From the NCBI RefSeq assembly GCF_040654195.1, contig NZ_JBFAHM010000011.1, positions 1 through 64,000 of the forward strand: a stretch of DNA of 64,000 nucleotides, written 5' to 3'. The DNA is from Hamadaea sp013361475 (GTDB lineage Bacteria; Actinomycetota; Actinomycetes; Mycobacteriales; Micromonosporaceae). Under the pieces are notes generated by a model. That model saw only the letters and a program-made list of their open reading frames with translations. It ran no database searches and had not been told where the DNA came from. Shown in pieces: positions 16,659-25,796 of the stretch (position 1 is the first letter of the stretch; the number at the start of each line of letters is the position of its first letter). The translations under genes were made by a program, and so were the position numbers.

Positions 16659-17489
16659 TTAGCGAGGCTGCCAGCGGGTCAGCCGGCGCTCGACGAGGGT
16701 GAGGACCGCCTCGGCCAGCAGTGCCAGCGCGGTCATGATGATCATGGCGGCGTAGATGCCGGCCGAGTCGAAGGTGCCCTGCGAGTGGGCGATGAGCATG
16801 CCGAGACCCTTGTCGGCGCCGGTGTACTCGCCGACGATCGCGCCGATGAGTGCGAACCCGAACGCGGTGTGCAGGCTGGCGAGGATCCACGAGGTCGCGC
16901 TGGGCAGCACGACGGTGCGCATCATCTGCAGCCGGGAGGCGCCCAGGATGCGGCTGTTGTCGTCGATGACCTTCGGCACTTCCCGGGCGCCTTGGAAGGC
17001 GTTGAAGAAAACGCCGAAGAAGACCAGGACGAACGCGGTCGCGACCTTGGAGCTCATGCCGAAGCCGAACCAGATCACGAACAACGAGGCCAGCACGATA
17101 CGCGGAATGGCGTTGGCGGCTTTGATGAACGGGGCCAGGACGTCGGACAGGAACCGGGACCGGCCCAGGACGACGCCGAGCACGACGCCGACGACCGCGC
17201 CGAGGGCGAACCCGTACACCGCTTCCTGGAGGGTGTAGCTGATCTGGAGCCAGATGCTGCCGTACGAGGTGCCTTCGGTGAACCAGTCGATCAGCTTCTG
17301 CCAGATCAGGCTCGGCTTGGAGTAGAAGAACGGGTCGATCCAGTAGGTTCCGGCGACCTCCCACGAGCCCAGCCACAACGCGACCAGGACGACGCGGCCG
17401 GCGTACACGGTCCAGCGGCGGTCTTTCGGGGTGCGCAGGGCGATCTCGGCGGGACGGTTGTCCACCATTGCGATGCCGACGTCAGCCAC
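16659..17489 (-). CDS. ABC transporter permease, SsuC/TauC type
   Basis: 276 residues with about six transmembrane helices and a BPD_transp_1 EAA-like loop (ASRLQMMRTVVLPSATSWIL). It pairs with the ATPase upstream and the lipoprotein downstream. GTG 17489 overlaps the ATPase stop by eight bases; an in-frame ATG at 17468 is an alternative start. It forms the channel of an importer for a small organic ligand. Confidence 0.88.
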   Translation of the reverse strand: MADVGIAMVDNRPAEIALRTPKDRRWTVYAGRVVLVALWLGSWEVAGTYWIDPFFYSKPSLIWQKLIDWFTEGTSYGSIWLQISYTLQEAVYGFALGAVVGVVLGVVLGRSRFLSDVLAPFIKAANAIPRIVLASLFVIWFGFGMSSKVATAFVLVFFGVFFNAFQGAREVPKVIDDNSRILGASRLQMMRTVVLPSATSWILASLHTAFGFALIGAIVGEYTGADKGLGMLIAHSQGTFDSAGIYAAMIIMTALALLAEAVLTLVERRLTRWQPR

Positions 17490-18291
17490 GGCTGGCTCCT
17501 CTCTCGCGGGCGATCTCGACCTCTTCGCGCAGGGAGTCCCAGACCTCGCGGTAGAGGTCGAGGAAGGCCGGGTCGAGCCGGATCGCCTCGACGTCGCGGG
17601 GGCGGGGCAGCGTCACCGGGACGATGCTCTTGACGGTGGCGGGCGCGGCGGTCATCACGACGACCCGGTCGGCCAGCGCGATCGCCTCGGTCAGGTCGTG
17701 GGTCACGAAGACGACGGCCGCGCCGGTCCCGGCCCACAGCCGCAGCAGCTCGGCCTGCATCAGCTCCCGGGTCTGCACGTCGAGCGCGCCGAACGGCTCG
17801 TCCATGAGCAGGATCTGCGGCTCGGTGATCAGCGTCTGAGCCATGGCGACCCGCTTGCGCATGCCGCCGGACAGCTGATGCGGGTAGTACTTCTCGAAGC
17901 CGTGCAGGCCGACGCGGTCGACCCACTCCTGGGCCCGCTCCCGGGCCTCCGCCTTCGGCATCCCGCGGTAGCGCAGCCCGAGGGCCACGTTGTCGACGAC
18001 CGTCCGCCACGGCAGCGTCGCGTCCTGCTGGAACATGTAGCCGACGTTCCCGGGGATGCCGGTGACCGGCGTGCCGGCGACGCCGACCTCTCCGGCGCTG
18101 GCCGGTTCCAGCCCGGAGATCAGCGCCAGGGTGGTGGACTTGCCGCAGCCGGTCGGGCCGACCACGGTGACGAACTCGCCCGGCGCGACGTCGAGGGTGA
18201 CCTCGCGCATGGCGGTGAAGGTGCCGCCCCCGGCCGCGGGGAACACCTTGGTCGCCCGTTGCAGCCGGATGGCGGATGTGGTCTGGGTCAT
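17482..18291 (-). CDS. ABC transporter ATP-binding protein, SsuB/TauB type
   Basis: 269 residues. Walker A GPTGCGKST, signature LSGGMRKRVAMAQ, Walker B ILLMDEPFGALD and switch histidine in VFVTHDLTEA are all intact. First gene of the importer operon. The 122-base gap to the divergent histidine kinase gene should hold promoters for both directions; no specific operator is clear. Confidence 0.92.
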   Translation of the reverse strand: MTQTTSAIRLQRATKVFPAAGGGTFTAMREVTLDVAPGEFVTVVGPTGCGKSTTLALISGLEPASAGEVGVAGTPVTGIPGNVGYMFQQDATLPWRTVVDNVALGLRYRGMPKAEARERAQEWVDRVGLHGFEKYYPHQLSGGMRKRVAMAQTLITEPQILLMDEPFGALDVQTRELMQAELLRLWAGTGAAVVFVTHDLTEAIALADRVVVMTAAPATVKSIVPVTLPRPRDVEAIRLDPAFLDLYREVWDSLREEVEIARERGASRG

Positions 18292-18413
18292 AGCGGCAGA
18301 CCGTAAAGGTGGCCGGAAGGTTTCCGCGCGGTTTCGTCCATTGCGCGGCCAAGTTACGTAGATGGCGTTCTGCGCATTCTGCTCACCGCGTTTTCCCAGG
18401 TAGTTTGACGGGC

Positions 18414-20000
18414 ATGAGCCGCCGCCCCCTCCGCCTGGCCACGCAGACGATGCTGCTGCAGGTGGTCGTGGTCGCCATCGTGGCGGCGGCCGGGTTCACC
18501 CTCGCCGTGCTGCTGCTGCGGCATGAGATCGAGCAGCAGTACGAGCAGCGGGCGCTCGCGGTCGCCCGGTCGGTGGCCCAGGAGCCGGGGCTCGGCGATC
18601 AGGTCCGCACCGGCCGGCCCGACGTCAACGGGCCGGTCCAGGCCTACGCCGAGCGGGTCCGGGCCGCGAACAAGGCCTTGTTCGTCGTGATCACCGACGC
18701 CGACGGCATCCGCTTCTCGCACAAAGAACCGGATCGCATCGGCCAGCGGGTCAGCACCGATCCGACCGGTCCACTCCAGGGCAGCGAGGAAGTCAACATC
18801 GAGCGCGGCACGCTCGGCCTGTCCGCGCGGGGCAAGGTGCCGCTGCGCGACTCGACCGGCGCCATCGTGGGCGAGGTCAGCGTCGGCATCCACGCCGACC
18901 GCATCGGCGATCGCCTCGATCAGATCCTGCCGTGGGCCATCGGCTTCACGATCCTCTCGCTCGCCGTCGGCATCGGGGGAGCGGCGTTGCTCGCGGTCCG
19001 GCTCAAGCGGCGCACATTCGGGCTCGAGCCCGCGGATCTGGCTGATCTGGTACGCGAACAGGTCGCCGTCCTGGAGGGCGTACGCGACGGGGTGCTGGCC
19101 GTCGACGTCGCGGGGCGGGTCGGGGTGTGCACCGAACAGGCCGCCAAGCTCCTGACCCAGCCGGTCACGCCGGGATCACCGGCCACCGACGAGATCCGCG
19201 CCCTCCTCGAGGACCGGTCGTCGCTGACCAGCGGACTGCGGATGCTCGGCGAACGAGTGGTGGTGGTGACCCGCCGGCCGGTCCAGCGCGGCGGGCAGGA
19301 TCTCGGCACCGTGCTGACGTTGCGCGATCACACCAACCTCGATGACATGGCCCGGGAGTTGGAGGCGACCCGGGCGCTGACCGACGCGCTGCGGGCGCAG
19401 GCGCACGAGCACACCAATCGGCTGCACGCCCTCGACGGGCTGCTGCAACTGGGCGAGGTCGAACGGGCGCGGGCGTACATGCGGGAGCTGTCGGCGACCG
19501 CGGCCGCCGGGGCGCCGCCGGGCGAGGTCGGCGACCCGTACCTGGACGGGCTGCTCGCGGCGAAGAGCGCGGTCGCGTCCGAGGCGGGGGTGAGCCTTCG
19601 GCTGGGGGAGGACACCTGGATCCCGGGCCGGCTCACGTCGCCGCTGGATGTCGTCACCGTTCTGGGCAACCTGGTGGACAACGCGATCCGGGCCGCCGCG
19701 ACCGGCGTTCGTCAGCCGGGCTGGGTGGAGGTCAGCCTGCTCGCCCACGACGGGGATCTGCACGTCTACGTGGCCGACAGCGGTGACGGGGTGACGTTGT
19801 CCGACCCGTTCCTGCCGGGAGCGTCCACGAAGGACTCACCGGGCAGCGGGCTCGGGCTGGCCTTGGCTCGCCGCACGGCCCGGCACCACGGCGGCGACGT
19901 ACGCCTCGGCCCGCCCGGCGAGACCGGCGGCGCGGTCTTCGTCGCCGAGCTGCCCGGCGTGCTCAGCCCGGCCGCCGCGCTGGCGTGGGAGGCGCAGTGA
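18414..20000 (+). CDS. Sensor histidine kinase, CitA/DcuS family
   Basis: 528 residues. A transmembrane helix (about 15-37), an extracellular single-cache sensor domain (about 38-165), a second helix (about 170-190), a PAS-like linker and an SpoB-type kinase core. His331 in AHEHTNRLHALDGLLQL is the expected phosphoacceptor. The N-box VLGNLVDNAIRAA and glycine boxes DSGDGV and SGLGLALARR are present. The CitA/DcuS family senses di- and tricarboxylates. Divergent to the NMT1-type importer, suggesting that the importer is its target. Confidence 0.9.
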   Translation: MSRRPLRLATQTMLLQVVVVAIVAAAGFTLAVLLLRHEIEQQYEQRALAVARSVAQEPGLGDQVRTGRPDVNGPVQAYAERVRAANKALFVVITDADGIRFSHKEPDRIGQRVSTDPTGPLQGSEEVNIERGTLGLSARGKVPLRDSTGAIVGEVSVGIHADRIGDRLDQILPWAIGFTILSLAVGIGGAALLAVRLKRRTFGLEPADLADLVREQVAVLEGVRDGVLAVDVAGRVGVCTEQAAKLLTQPVTPGSPATDEIRALLEDRSSLTSGLRMLGERVVVVTRRPVQRGGQDLGTVLTLRDHTNLDDMARELEATRALTDALRAQAHEHTNRLHALDGLLQLGEVERARAYMRELSATAAAGAPPGEVGDPYLDGLLAAKSAVASEAGVSLRLGEDTWIPGRLTSPLDVVTVLGNLVDNAIRAAATGVRQPGWVEVSLLAHDGDLHVYVADSGDGVTLSDPFLPGASTKDSPGSGLGLALARRTARHHGGDVRLGPPGETGGAVFVAELPGVLSPAAALAWEAQ

Positions 20001-20668
20001 TCGGCGTACTGGTCGTGGACGACGACTTCCGGGTGGCGGCGCTGCATTCGTCCTTCGTGGACAAGGTGCCGGGGTTCCACTCGGTGGGCGTCGCGCATAC
20101 CGCCGCGGCGGCGGTGAGCGAATGCGAGCGGCTGCATCCCGATCTGGTCCTGCTCGACCAGTATCTGCCCGACGGGTTGGGCACCGGCATCGTGCGGCGG
20201 CTCGACGCCGACGTCATCATGCTCACCGCCGCGGGCGACGCCGCCACCGTTCGCTCCGCCCTGTCGACGGGCGCGCTCAACTACCTGGTCAAGCCGTTCA
20301 CCGCCGCCCAGCTGTGGGAACGGCTCCTGGCGTACGCCCGCTTCCGCGGCCACCTGGCGGGGGACCGCGACCTGGACCAGGCCGAGATCGACCGGGCGGT
20401 GGCCCTGTTGCACGACGCGGACGCGCCCACGGGCGCGCTGCCGAAAGGCCGGTCGGCGGTGACCGCGCAGCGCATCCTCGAGGCGCTGCGGGCCGCGCCG
20501 GGTCCGGTCACGGCGATCGACGTGGCCGATGCGACGGGCGTCTCCCGGGCGACCGCGCAGCGGTACCTCGCGGACCTGGCCCACAGCGGGCGGATCGAGC
20601 TGAATCTGCGGTACGGGTCGACGGGCCGCCCGGAGCATCTGTACCGCTGGCGTGGCCGGACGGCCTGA
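19997..20668 (+). CDS. Response regulator, CitB/DcuR family
   Basis: 223 residues from GTG 19997, which overlaps the kinase stop as GTGA. Receiver domain with phosphorylatable Asp in LVLLDQYLPDG and Lys in NYLVKPF; C-terminal HTH with ATGVSRATAQRYLADLAHSGRIEL, typical of DcuR/CitB regulators. Partner of the preceding kinase by coupling. Confidence 0.9.
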   Translation: MIGVLVVDDDFRVAALHSSFVDKVPGFHSVGVAHTAAAAVSECERLHPDLVLLDQYLPDGLGTGIVRRLDADVIMLTAAGDAATVRSALSTGALNYLVKPFTAAQLWERLLAYARFRGHLAGDRDLDQAEIDRAVALLHDADAPTGALPKGRSAVTAQRILEALRAAPGPVTAIDVADATGVSRATAQRYLADLAHSGRIELNLRYGSTGRPEHLYRWRGRTA

Positions 20669-20677
20669 GACGATTCG

Positions 20678-21049
20678 TCAGGCGGCCTGCCGTTCGGATT
20701 CCGGGAAGGCCCGGCGGCTCAGCAGGAACACCGCGAGCAGCAGTACGCCGCACACCGCCTGCTCGATCCGCAGCCAGCCGGGGAACAGTCCGGGCAGGGC
20801 GACGATGACGACGATCGCCACCGTCATGACGCCGGACAGGAGGCGCAGCCGCCGCAGCGCCGGACGTGACCCCTTCGCGGCGCGGGCCGCGAAGAAGGTG
20901 ACGGCGATGGAGCTGAGGACGACGAGGAAGGTACGCACCCAGACGGCGTCGGTGACGATGTCGGGGTGCCCGCGCAGCGCGATGACGGCGGCGAAGGTGA
21001 GCAGGCTGAGGCCGAGATAACCGGCCGCGAGGAGTCTGACGGTACGCAT
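20678..21049 (-). CDS. Small four-helix membrane protein, unknown
   Basis: 123 residues from ATG 21049. About four hydrophobic helices (AGYLGLSLLTFAAVIAL, TFLVVLSSIAVTFFAA, SGVMTVAIVVIVALPGLF, AVCGVLLLAVFLLS). Not recognised. The stop lies nine bases from the stop of the convergent CitB-type regulator. It is divergent from a NarL-type sensor kinase, which could control it. Confidence 0.65.
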   Translation of the reverse strand: MRTVRLLAAGYLGLSLLTFAAVIALRGHPDIVTDAVWVRTFLVVLSSIAVTFFAARAAKGSRPALRRLRLLSGVMTVAIVVIVALPGLFPGWLRIEQAVCGVLLLAVFLLSRRAFPESERQAA

Positions 21050-21157
21050 GCCGACAGGCTCGCGGTTCGGGCCGCCGTGGTCTTCGGCGTGGCAGTGGAG
21101 GTTCTTCTCCACCCCTGGTTGGAGGCGGCTCCACGGTGGTCGCCGTAGGGTCGAGGC

Positions 21158-22321
21158 GTGCGTACGCCCGCGACCTTCGACGGCCGGCAGCGCCGGGAGG
21201 AGCCGGTGCTGCGCTGGCTGCGGCTGCTGGTTCCGCTGGTGCTTCTCGTCGTGATCGGGAGCGTCGGCACCTCGGCTCCGCAGCCGGGCGTCGACCTGGT
21301 GGGGCTGGCGCTCGCCGTGTTCGTCCTTGCCAGTGCCGGAGTGGTGGCGACGCTGTGGCGGCCGACGCCGGTCCCGCTGGTGTTCGTGGTGGCGCTCCTG
21401 GCCGCCGCGGTCACGTTGACATGGCTGCAGTCGGGCGCGGCGATCGCCGGGATCTTCGTCGGGATCTCCATGCTCGGGCCGCGGCTACGCGGTCACACCG
21501 CGGCTCTGCTGGCCGTCGTGGCGCTGGTCTCCCTCGGCTTGCTCGCCACCACCATGCTGCACCGTTCGATCGCCGAGGGCTTGCTGAACGCCGTCATGAT
21601 CGGCGCGTTCTACGGCATGTTCTTCCTGGCGTTGCGGCTCAACGAGGCCAACCGGCGATCCGAGCGGTTGCTGGCCGAGTTGGCGGAAAGCCGGGCGGCC
21701 GAGGCGCACGCCGCCGGGCTGGCCGAACGTCAGCGGCTGGCTCGCGAGATGCACGACGTGCTGGCGCATTCGTTGTCCGGGCTCATGCTGCAGCTCGAAG
21801 GCGCACGGATGCTGGCCGTCGGGGAGGCCGTCGATCCGCGTCTGCGGCAGGCGGTCGAACGGGCGCATCACCTGGCGCGGTCGGGGCTCGACGAGGCGCG
21901 CCGGGCGATCGGCATGCTGCGTGACGACGAGTTGCCGGGTCCCGAGGGATTAAGCGGACTGGCCGCCGGGTTCGCCCACACCTACGGGATTGCTTGCGAA
22001 TACCGGGTTCGCGGGGAGGCGTACGCCCTCGGCGCGCAAGCGCGGGTCGCGGTCTACCGCGTGGCCCAGGAGTCGCTGACGAACGTCACCCGCCACGCGA
22101 ATCCGGATCGCGTCGAGATCACGCTTTCCTACGAGGAAGAGCTGGCTCGCCTGGTGGTGGAGGATTTCGGCGTGCCGCCGTCGCTCGATGTGACGCCGCG
22201 CCCGGGTGAGGGCTATGGGCTGACCGGGATGCGGGAACGCGCCGAGCTTTTGGGCGGCACGCTGCGTACGGGGCCGACGGCGACGGGCTTCCGCGTCGAG
22301 TTGGGCGTACCGGCGTGCTGA
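21158..22321 (+). CDS. NarL-type sensor histidine kinase (HisKA_3)
   Basis: 387 residues. Several N-terminal membrane helices (about 20-150), a dimerisation segment with the HisKA_3 histidine in RLAREMHDVLAHSLSGLM, and a GHKL ATPase with LTNVTRHANPDRVEI and the glycine box GYGLTGMRERAELLGG. Signal unknown. GTG start at 21158. Overlaps the regulator start by seven bases. Confidence 0.9.
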   Translation: MRTPATFDGRQRREEPVLRWLRLLVPLVLLVVIGSVGTSAPQPGVDLVGLALAVFVLASAGVVATLWRPTPVPLVFVVALLAAAVTLTWLQSGAAIAGIFVGISMLGPRLRGHTAALLAVVALVSLGLLATTMLHRSIAEGLLNAVMIGAFYGMFFLALRLNEANRRSERLLAELAESRAAEAHAAGLAERQRLAREMHDVLAHSLSGLMLQLEGARMLAVGEAVDPRLRQAVERAHHLARSGLDEARRAIGMLRDDELPGPEGLSGLAAGFAHTYGIACEYRVRGEAYALGAQARVAVYRVAQESLTNVTRHANPDRVEITLSYEEELARLVVEDFGVPPSLDVTPRPGEGYGLTGMRERAELLGGTLRTGPTATGFRVELGVPAC

Positions 22322-22941
22322 GGGTGCTGATCGCCGACGACCAACGGGTGGTCCGGGAAGGTCTGACGCTGGTGCTGGGCCTGCTGCCGGAGGTGGCGGT
22401 CGTCGGGGCGGCGGCCGACGGTGACGAGGCGATCGCGCTGGTGGCCGCGCTCGGACCCGACATCGTGCTGATGGATCTGCGCATGCCCCGCTGCGACGGC
22501 GTCGAAGCCACCCGGCGGCTGCGGGCGGCGTACCCGCACGTCAAGATCCTCGTGCTGACGACCTACTCCGACGACCGTTCGGTGCTGGAGGCGATGCGGG
22601 CCGGCGCCCACGGCTACCTCACGAAGGACGCCGGCGGGCAGGAGATCCACGAGGCGTTGCGGCGCGTGCACGACGATCAGGCGGTCCTCGACCCGGCCGT
22701 CCAGCGGCACCTCGTCTCAGCGTTGGCCGCGCCCGCGCACGGGTCGCTCACGCGACGCGAGACGGAGGTGCTGATGCTCATCGCCGAAGGCCTGTCCAAC
22801 ACCGAGATCGCCACGCGGCTGTTCGTCACCGAGGCGACGGTGAAGACGCACATCAACCACCTGCTCGCCAAGATCGGCGTACGCGACCGGGCCCAGGCGG
22901 TCCGGTACGCGTACCAGCAGGGGCTCATCTCCGCCACCTGA
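22315..22941 (+). CDS. NarL/LuxR-family response regulator
   Basis: 208 residues: receiver with DD at 8-9 (LIADDQ), phosphoacceptor Asp in IVLMDLRMPR and Lys in GYLTKDAGG; LuxR HTH near LTRRETEVLMLIAEGLSNTEIATRLFVTEATVKTHI (given in parts: LTRRETEVL, EGLSNTEIA, TEATVKTHI). Coupled to the preceding kinase; the target is unknown. Confidence 0.92.
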   Translation: MLRVLIADDQRVVREGLTLVLGLLPEVAVVGAAADGDEAIALVAALGPDIVLMDLRMPRCDGVEATRRLRAAYPHVKILVLTTYSDDRSVLEAMRAGAHGYLTKDAGGQEIHEALRRVHDDQAVLDPAVQRHLVSALAAPAHGSLTRRETEVLMLIAEGLSNTEIATRLFVTEATVKTHINHLLAKIGVRDRAQAVRYAYQQGLISAT

Positions 22942-23017
22942 CCACGGTGTAGACCGAGTCGCTGAGGTTATCCACAGGGGATGGTGATCTTCGATGTGAC
23001 CGCCTACGGTCTGGCTC

Positions 23018-23341
23018 ATGATCGTGAACGGAGATCGGTCCGCCACCGAGGTCCGGGTCTCGCCGCAGGTGCTCCGATCGGCGGCCGACGCGACGACTGA
23101 GCTGGCCGGGCAGGCGAGCCGGGCACTGCGCGACGTGTCCGACGACATGACATACGCGGCCAGGTCGCTGCGGGACTGGTCGACGGGCGGCGCGCTGACC
23201 GAGTTGATGGATCTCTGGGATCGGGAGGAGACGGCGTTCGGCCGGGAGATGGCGGGCCTGGCGGAGGGGTTGCAGAAGTCGGCGGCCACCTACGAGCACG
23301 CCGACGCTGCGAGCGTGGCGGACTTTGGGACGATCCGGTGA
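23018..23341 (+). CDS. WXG100-like small helical protein
   Basis: 107 residues, predicted all-helical, with a turn containing W-S-T-G-G (about residue 54) between two helices. This resembles ESX/WXG100 or related type VII secretion substrates, although the exact WxG is not present. First gene of a three-gene operon; its stop overlaps the next GTG as GTGA. Probably acts as a partner or pseudo-substrate of the DUF1023 hydrolase. Start ATG 23018 has no obvious ribosome site. Confidence 0.6.
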   Translation: MIVNGDRSATEVRVSPQVLRSAADATTELAGQASRALRDVSDDMTYAARSLRDWSTGGALTELMDLWDREETAFGREMAGLAEGLQKSAATYEHADAASVADFGTIR

Positions 23342-24894
23342 CCGCCGGGTTCGTCCAGTTGCGCGACACCCGTTTCGTCGCCCTGGGCCAGGCCGCCGAC
23401 GCGTGGCAGGCATACGGGCGGCGGGTGACGACCCTGGAGGACCGGTCGGTGCACACCCTCATCGGGCCGTTGCACCGGTCGGGCTGGGCGGGCCCGGCTG
23501 CCTCGGCGGCGCTGCCCCGGGTGGACGCGGTCGACGACCAGTTCGAGATCAGGGCGCGTACCGCCCGACTTGTCGACGTCGTCCTGGACGAGGCGGCCGC
23601 GCGCTTCGCCCAATTGCAGACCGCCCTGCACGATCAGCTCGAAGCCGCCCAGGCCGCCGGGTTCCGGGTCGGCGAAGACGGCGTCGCCCGGCGGCTCCAC
23701 GACGAGGACAGCTCGGCCGCCGACGAGTGGACCCGCCGCATCGCCGACGTCGTCCATCGGGCCCAACGGCTGGACGAGCAGGTGGCCGGCGTCCTCGGTG
23801 GGCTGCGGCCGGACGGGCACGGGCGCACCGGCGCGGACGACTGGAACCGCATGTCCGACGCCGCCACCGGGGTGGCCGCCTGGCTCGGTGTCGACCCGAA
23901 ACGCGTACCGCGCCCGGGCAGCGACCCTCAGCAGGTCGCCGACTGGTGGAAAGGCCTGACCGACCAGCAACGACAGCTCTACCTCGACGCGTACCCGCAC
24001 TTGGTCGGCAACCTCGACGGGCTGCCGGCCACCGACCGCGACACCGCGAACCGGCTGGCACTGCGGTCGCACCTCGCCGAGCTGACCGGCGCCGGTGACG
24101 ACCGCGACCTCGAACGCAGCCGGCGGCTCCTCGACCGGCTCGAACGCAACGAGTACGGCGACCCGAAGGAGCAGCTGTTCCTGCTCGGCCTCGACAACAC
24201 CGGCGACGGCCGGGCGATCGTGGCCGTCGGCAATCCCGACGACGCGGCCAACACCTGCGTGCTTGTGCCCGGAGTGGGGACGACACTGGACGGCATGAGC
24301 GGCGAGATCGACCGGGCCACCACGATGCAGCGCGGTGCGTACGCCCAAGCCGTCGGCACGGGCGAGAGCGTCAGCGTCATCGCCTGGCTCGGCTACGACT
24401 CCCCGGAGGCCGACTGGTCGGCGATCAGCCACAAACGGGCTGAGGCCGGCGCGCCGCTGCTGGACGGATTCGTCGACGGACTGCACGTCACCCACGGCAG
24501 CGGGCCCGCGCACACCAGCGTCCTCGGCCACAGCTACGGCAGCACCGTCGTCGGCAACGCCGCCCACTCCGGTGACGGCCTGGCCGCCGACGACATCATC
24601 ACCGCAGGCAGCCCCGGGATGGACGTCAACACCGTCGCCGACCTGCAGATCGACCCGCATCACGTGTGGGCCGGTGCGGCGAAGGACGATCCGATCGCCG
24701 GCCCGCTGGGCAGCATCTGGGGCATCCACGACAACGAGCCGACCGATCCCAGCTTCGGGGCCAACCGGTATCACGTCGACACCTCCGGGCACAGCGGCTA
24801 CTGGGCGTCCGACAGCCAGAGCCTGGCCAACATCAGCCGGATCGTCATCGGCGACTACGATCGCGTCACCCTCGACCACGGCCGCGCGCCATGA
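23338..24894 (+). CDS. DUF1023-type alpha/beta hydrolase
   Basis: 518 residues. The N-terminal half (about 1-240) is helical, rich in Ala/Arg/Glu like WXG/LXG modules. The C-terminal half is an alpha/beta hydrolase of the DUF1023 class: CVLVPGVGTTLDGM, then nucleophile elbow VLGHSYGSTV, an acid in AAKDDPI and a late histidine in TSGHSGYW. Such proteins are often linked to type VII-like secretion in actinobacteria. Substrate unknown. Overlaps both neighbours by four bases, so the trio is translationally coupled. Confidence 0.85.
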   Translation: MTAGFVQLRDTRFVALGQAADAWQAYGRRVTTLEDRSVHTLIGPLHRSGWAGPAASAALPRVDAVDDQFEIRARTARLVDVVLDEAAARFAQLQTALHDQLEAAQAAGFRVGEDGVARRLHDEDSSAADEWTRRIADVVHRAQRLDEQVAGVLGGLRPDGHGRTGADDWNRMSDAATGVAAWLGVDPKRVPRPGSDPQQVADWWKGLTDQQRQLYLDAYPHLVGNLDGLPATDRDTANRLALRSHLAELTGAGDDRDLERSRRLLDRLERNEYGDPKEQLFLLGLDNTGDGRAIVAVGNPDDAANTCVLVPGVGTTLDGMSGEIDRATTMQRGAYAQAVGTGESVSVIAWLGYDSPEADWSAISHKRAEAGAPLLDGFVDGLHVTHGSGPAHTSVLGHSYGSTVVGNAAHSGDGLAADDIITAGSPGMDVNTVADLQIDPHHVWAGAAKDDPIAGPLGSIWGIHDNEPTDPSFGANRYHVDTSGHSGYWASDSQSLANISRIVIGDYDRVTLDHGRAP

Positions 24895-25397
24895 TCGCGT
24901 ACGCCGCCCGGGCGTTCGCCGCCCTGTTTGCCCTGCTGATGCCGGCCGCTTGCACCACGAAGGACGAGACGATGACGACCGTGCCCATCGCCACCCTGGC
25001 CGACACCCAGGCGCAGGTCCAGAGCCGGCTGACCGCGATCATCACGGAACTCGCGACGGCGGCTCCGACGGCGGCCCACGACGCGGCGACCGCCAAGATC
25101 GGGCCGGCGCCCTGCGGCGACAACGGACCGGAGTACCAGGTCACCGCGACCGACAGTGTCCTGCTCGACGGGGCGCAGCATCGCGCCGCGCTCGCCGTCC
25201 TCGGTGAACAGCTGGCGCTGCAGGGATACACGTCCATCACGAGCCGGGAGTTCAGTGACGGCGTCGGCGGCGAACTCAACGTGCGTACCGGCGACGGCTA
25301 CACGGCCACCATCAGCAGCGGGAAAGGCAACCACGGGCTGGCGGTCATCATCGCGTCGCCGTGCTACCGCACGCCGGACGGCGACTACCCCGGCTGA
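24891..25397 (+). CDS. Small lipoprotein of the DUF1023 operon
   Basis: 168 residues from ATG 24891, overlapping the hydrolase stop as ATGA. Signal peptide with lipobox MPAAC. The mature part has two cysteines (PCGDNG and SPCYRTP) likely to form a disulphide, with an alternating strand/helix pattern. Not a named family that I can recognise. It may be an outer-face partner or immunity factor for the hydrolase; that is a guess from context only. Confidence 0.7.
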   Translation: MIAYAARAFAALFALLMPAACTTKDETMTTVPIATLADTQAQVQSRLTAIITELATAAPTAAHDAATAKIGPAPCGDNGPEYQVTATDSVLLDGAQHRAALAVLGEQLALQGYTSITSREFSDGVGGELNVRTGDGYTATISSGKGNHGLAVIIASPCYRTPDGDYPG

Positions 25398-25440
25398 GCG
25401 AAACTTCTCGGCCGATCTGTGATGGATCAGACGTGAACGG

Positions 25441-25464
25441 CGGGGCCGACCTCGGTCGGCCCCG
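25441..25464. terminator. Bidirectional terminator between lipoprotein and cold-shock genes
   Basis: Perfect 10-bp stem (25441-25450 with 25455-25464) with loop CTCG, lying between two convergent genes. A smaller 7-bp hairpin (25468-25484) overlaps the cold-shock stop codon. Confidence 0.8.
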
Positions 25465-25476
25465 CGACGATCTATG

Positions 25477-25680
25477 CTAGATCGTGGTGACGTTGTCCGC
25501 CTGCGGGCCCTTCTGTCCCTGCTTGACCTCGAACTGGACCTTCTGGCCCTCGTCGAGCTGCCGGTAGCCACTGCTGGCGATGGCAGAGTAGTGCACGAAA
25601 ACGTCAGGGCCGCCGTCGTCCTGCTGGATGAAGCCGAACCCCTTTTCGGCGTTGAACCACTTCACGGTTCCTGTTGCCAT
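25477..25680 (-). CDS. CspA-family cold-shock protein
   Basis: 67 residues, a single cold-shock OB fold binding RNA and single-stranded DNA. RNP1 (KGFGFIQ) and RNP2 (VFVHYSAI) are intact, and the length is exactly that of the family. Start supported by GGGAGA upstream. The gap to the divergent methyltransferase start is 116 bases, leaving room for the long 5' leader typical of csp genes. Confidence 0.97.
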   Translation of the reverse strand: MATGTVKWFNAEKGFGFIQQDDGGPDVFVHYSAIASSGYRQLDEGQKVQFEVKQGQKGPQADNVTTI

Positions 25681-25796
25681 GTGCCGTCTCCCATTCGGGT
25701 GCGGAATTGCAGACCTGCGAAAAGAACGAAGGCCGTATCACCTTGACCGATCCGCACATGTCCACCGTAGCGCCAGAACGTCCCGGAGGAGGCCTC

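Noticed and set aside
22968..22976. TTATCCACA, a perfect DnaA-box sequence
   Set aside because: A single box in a short gap between a response regulator and the WXG100-like gene; no cluster or origin genes nearby, so chance or minor regulation.
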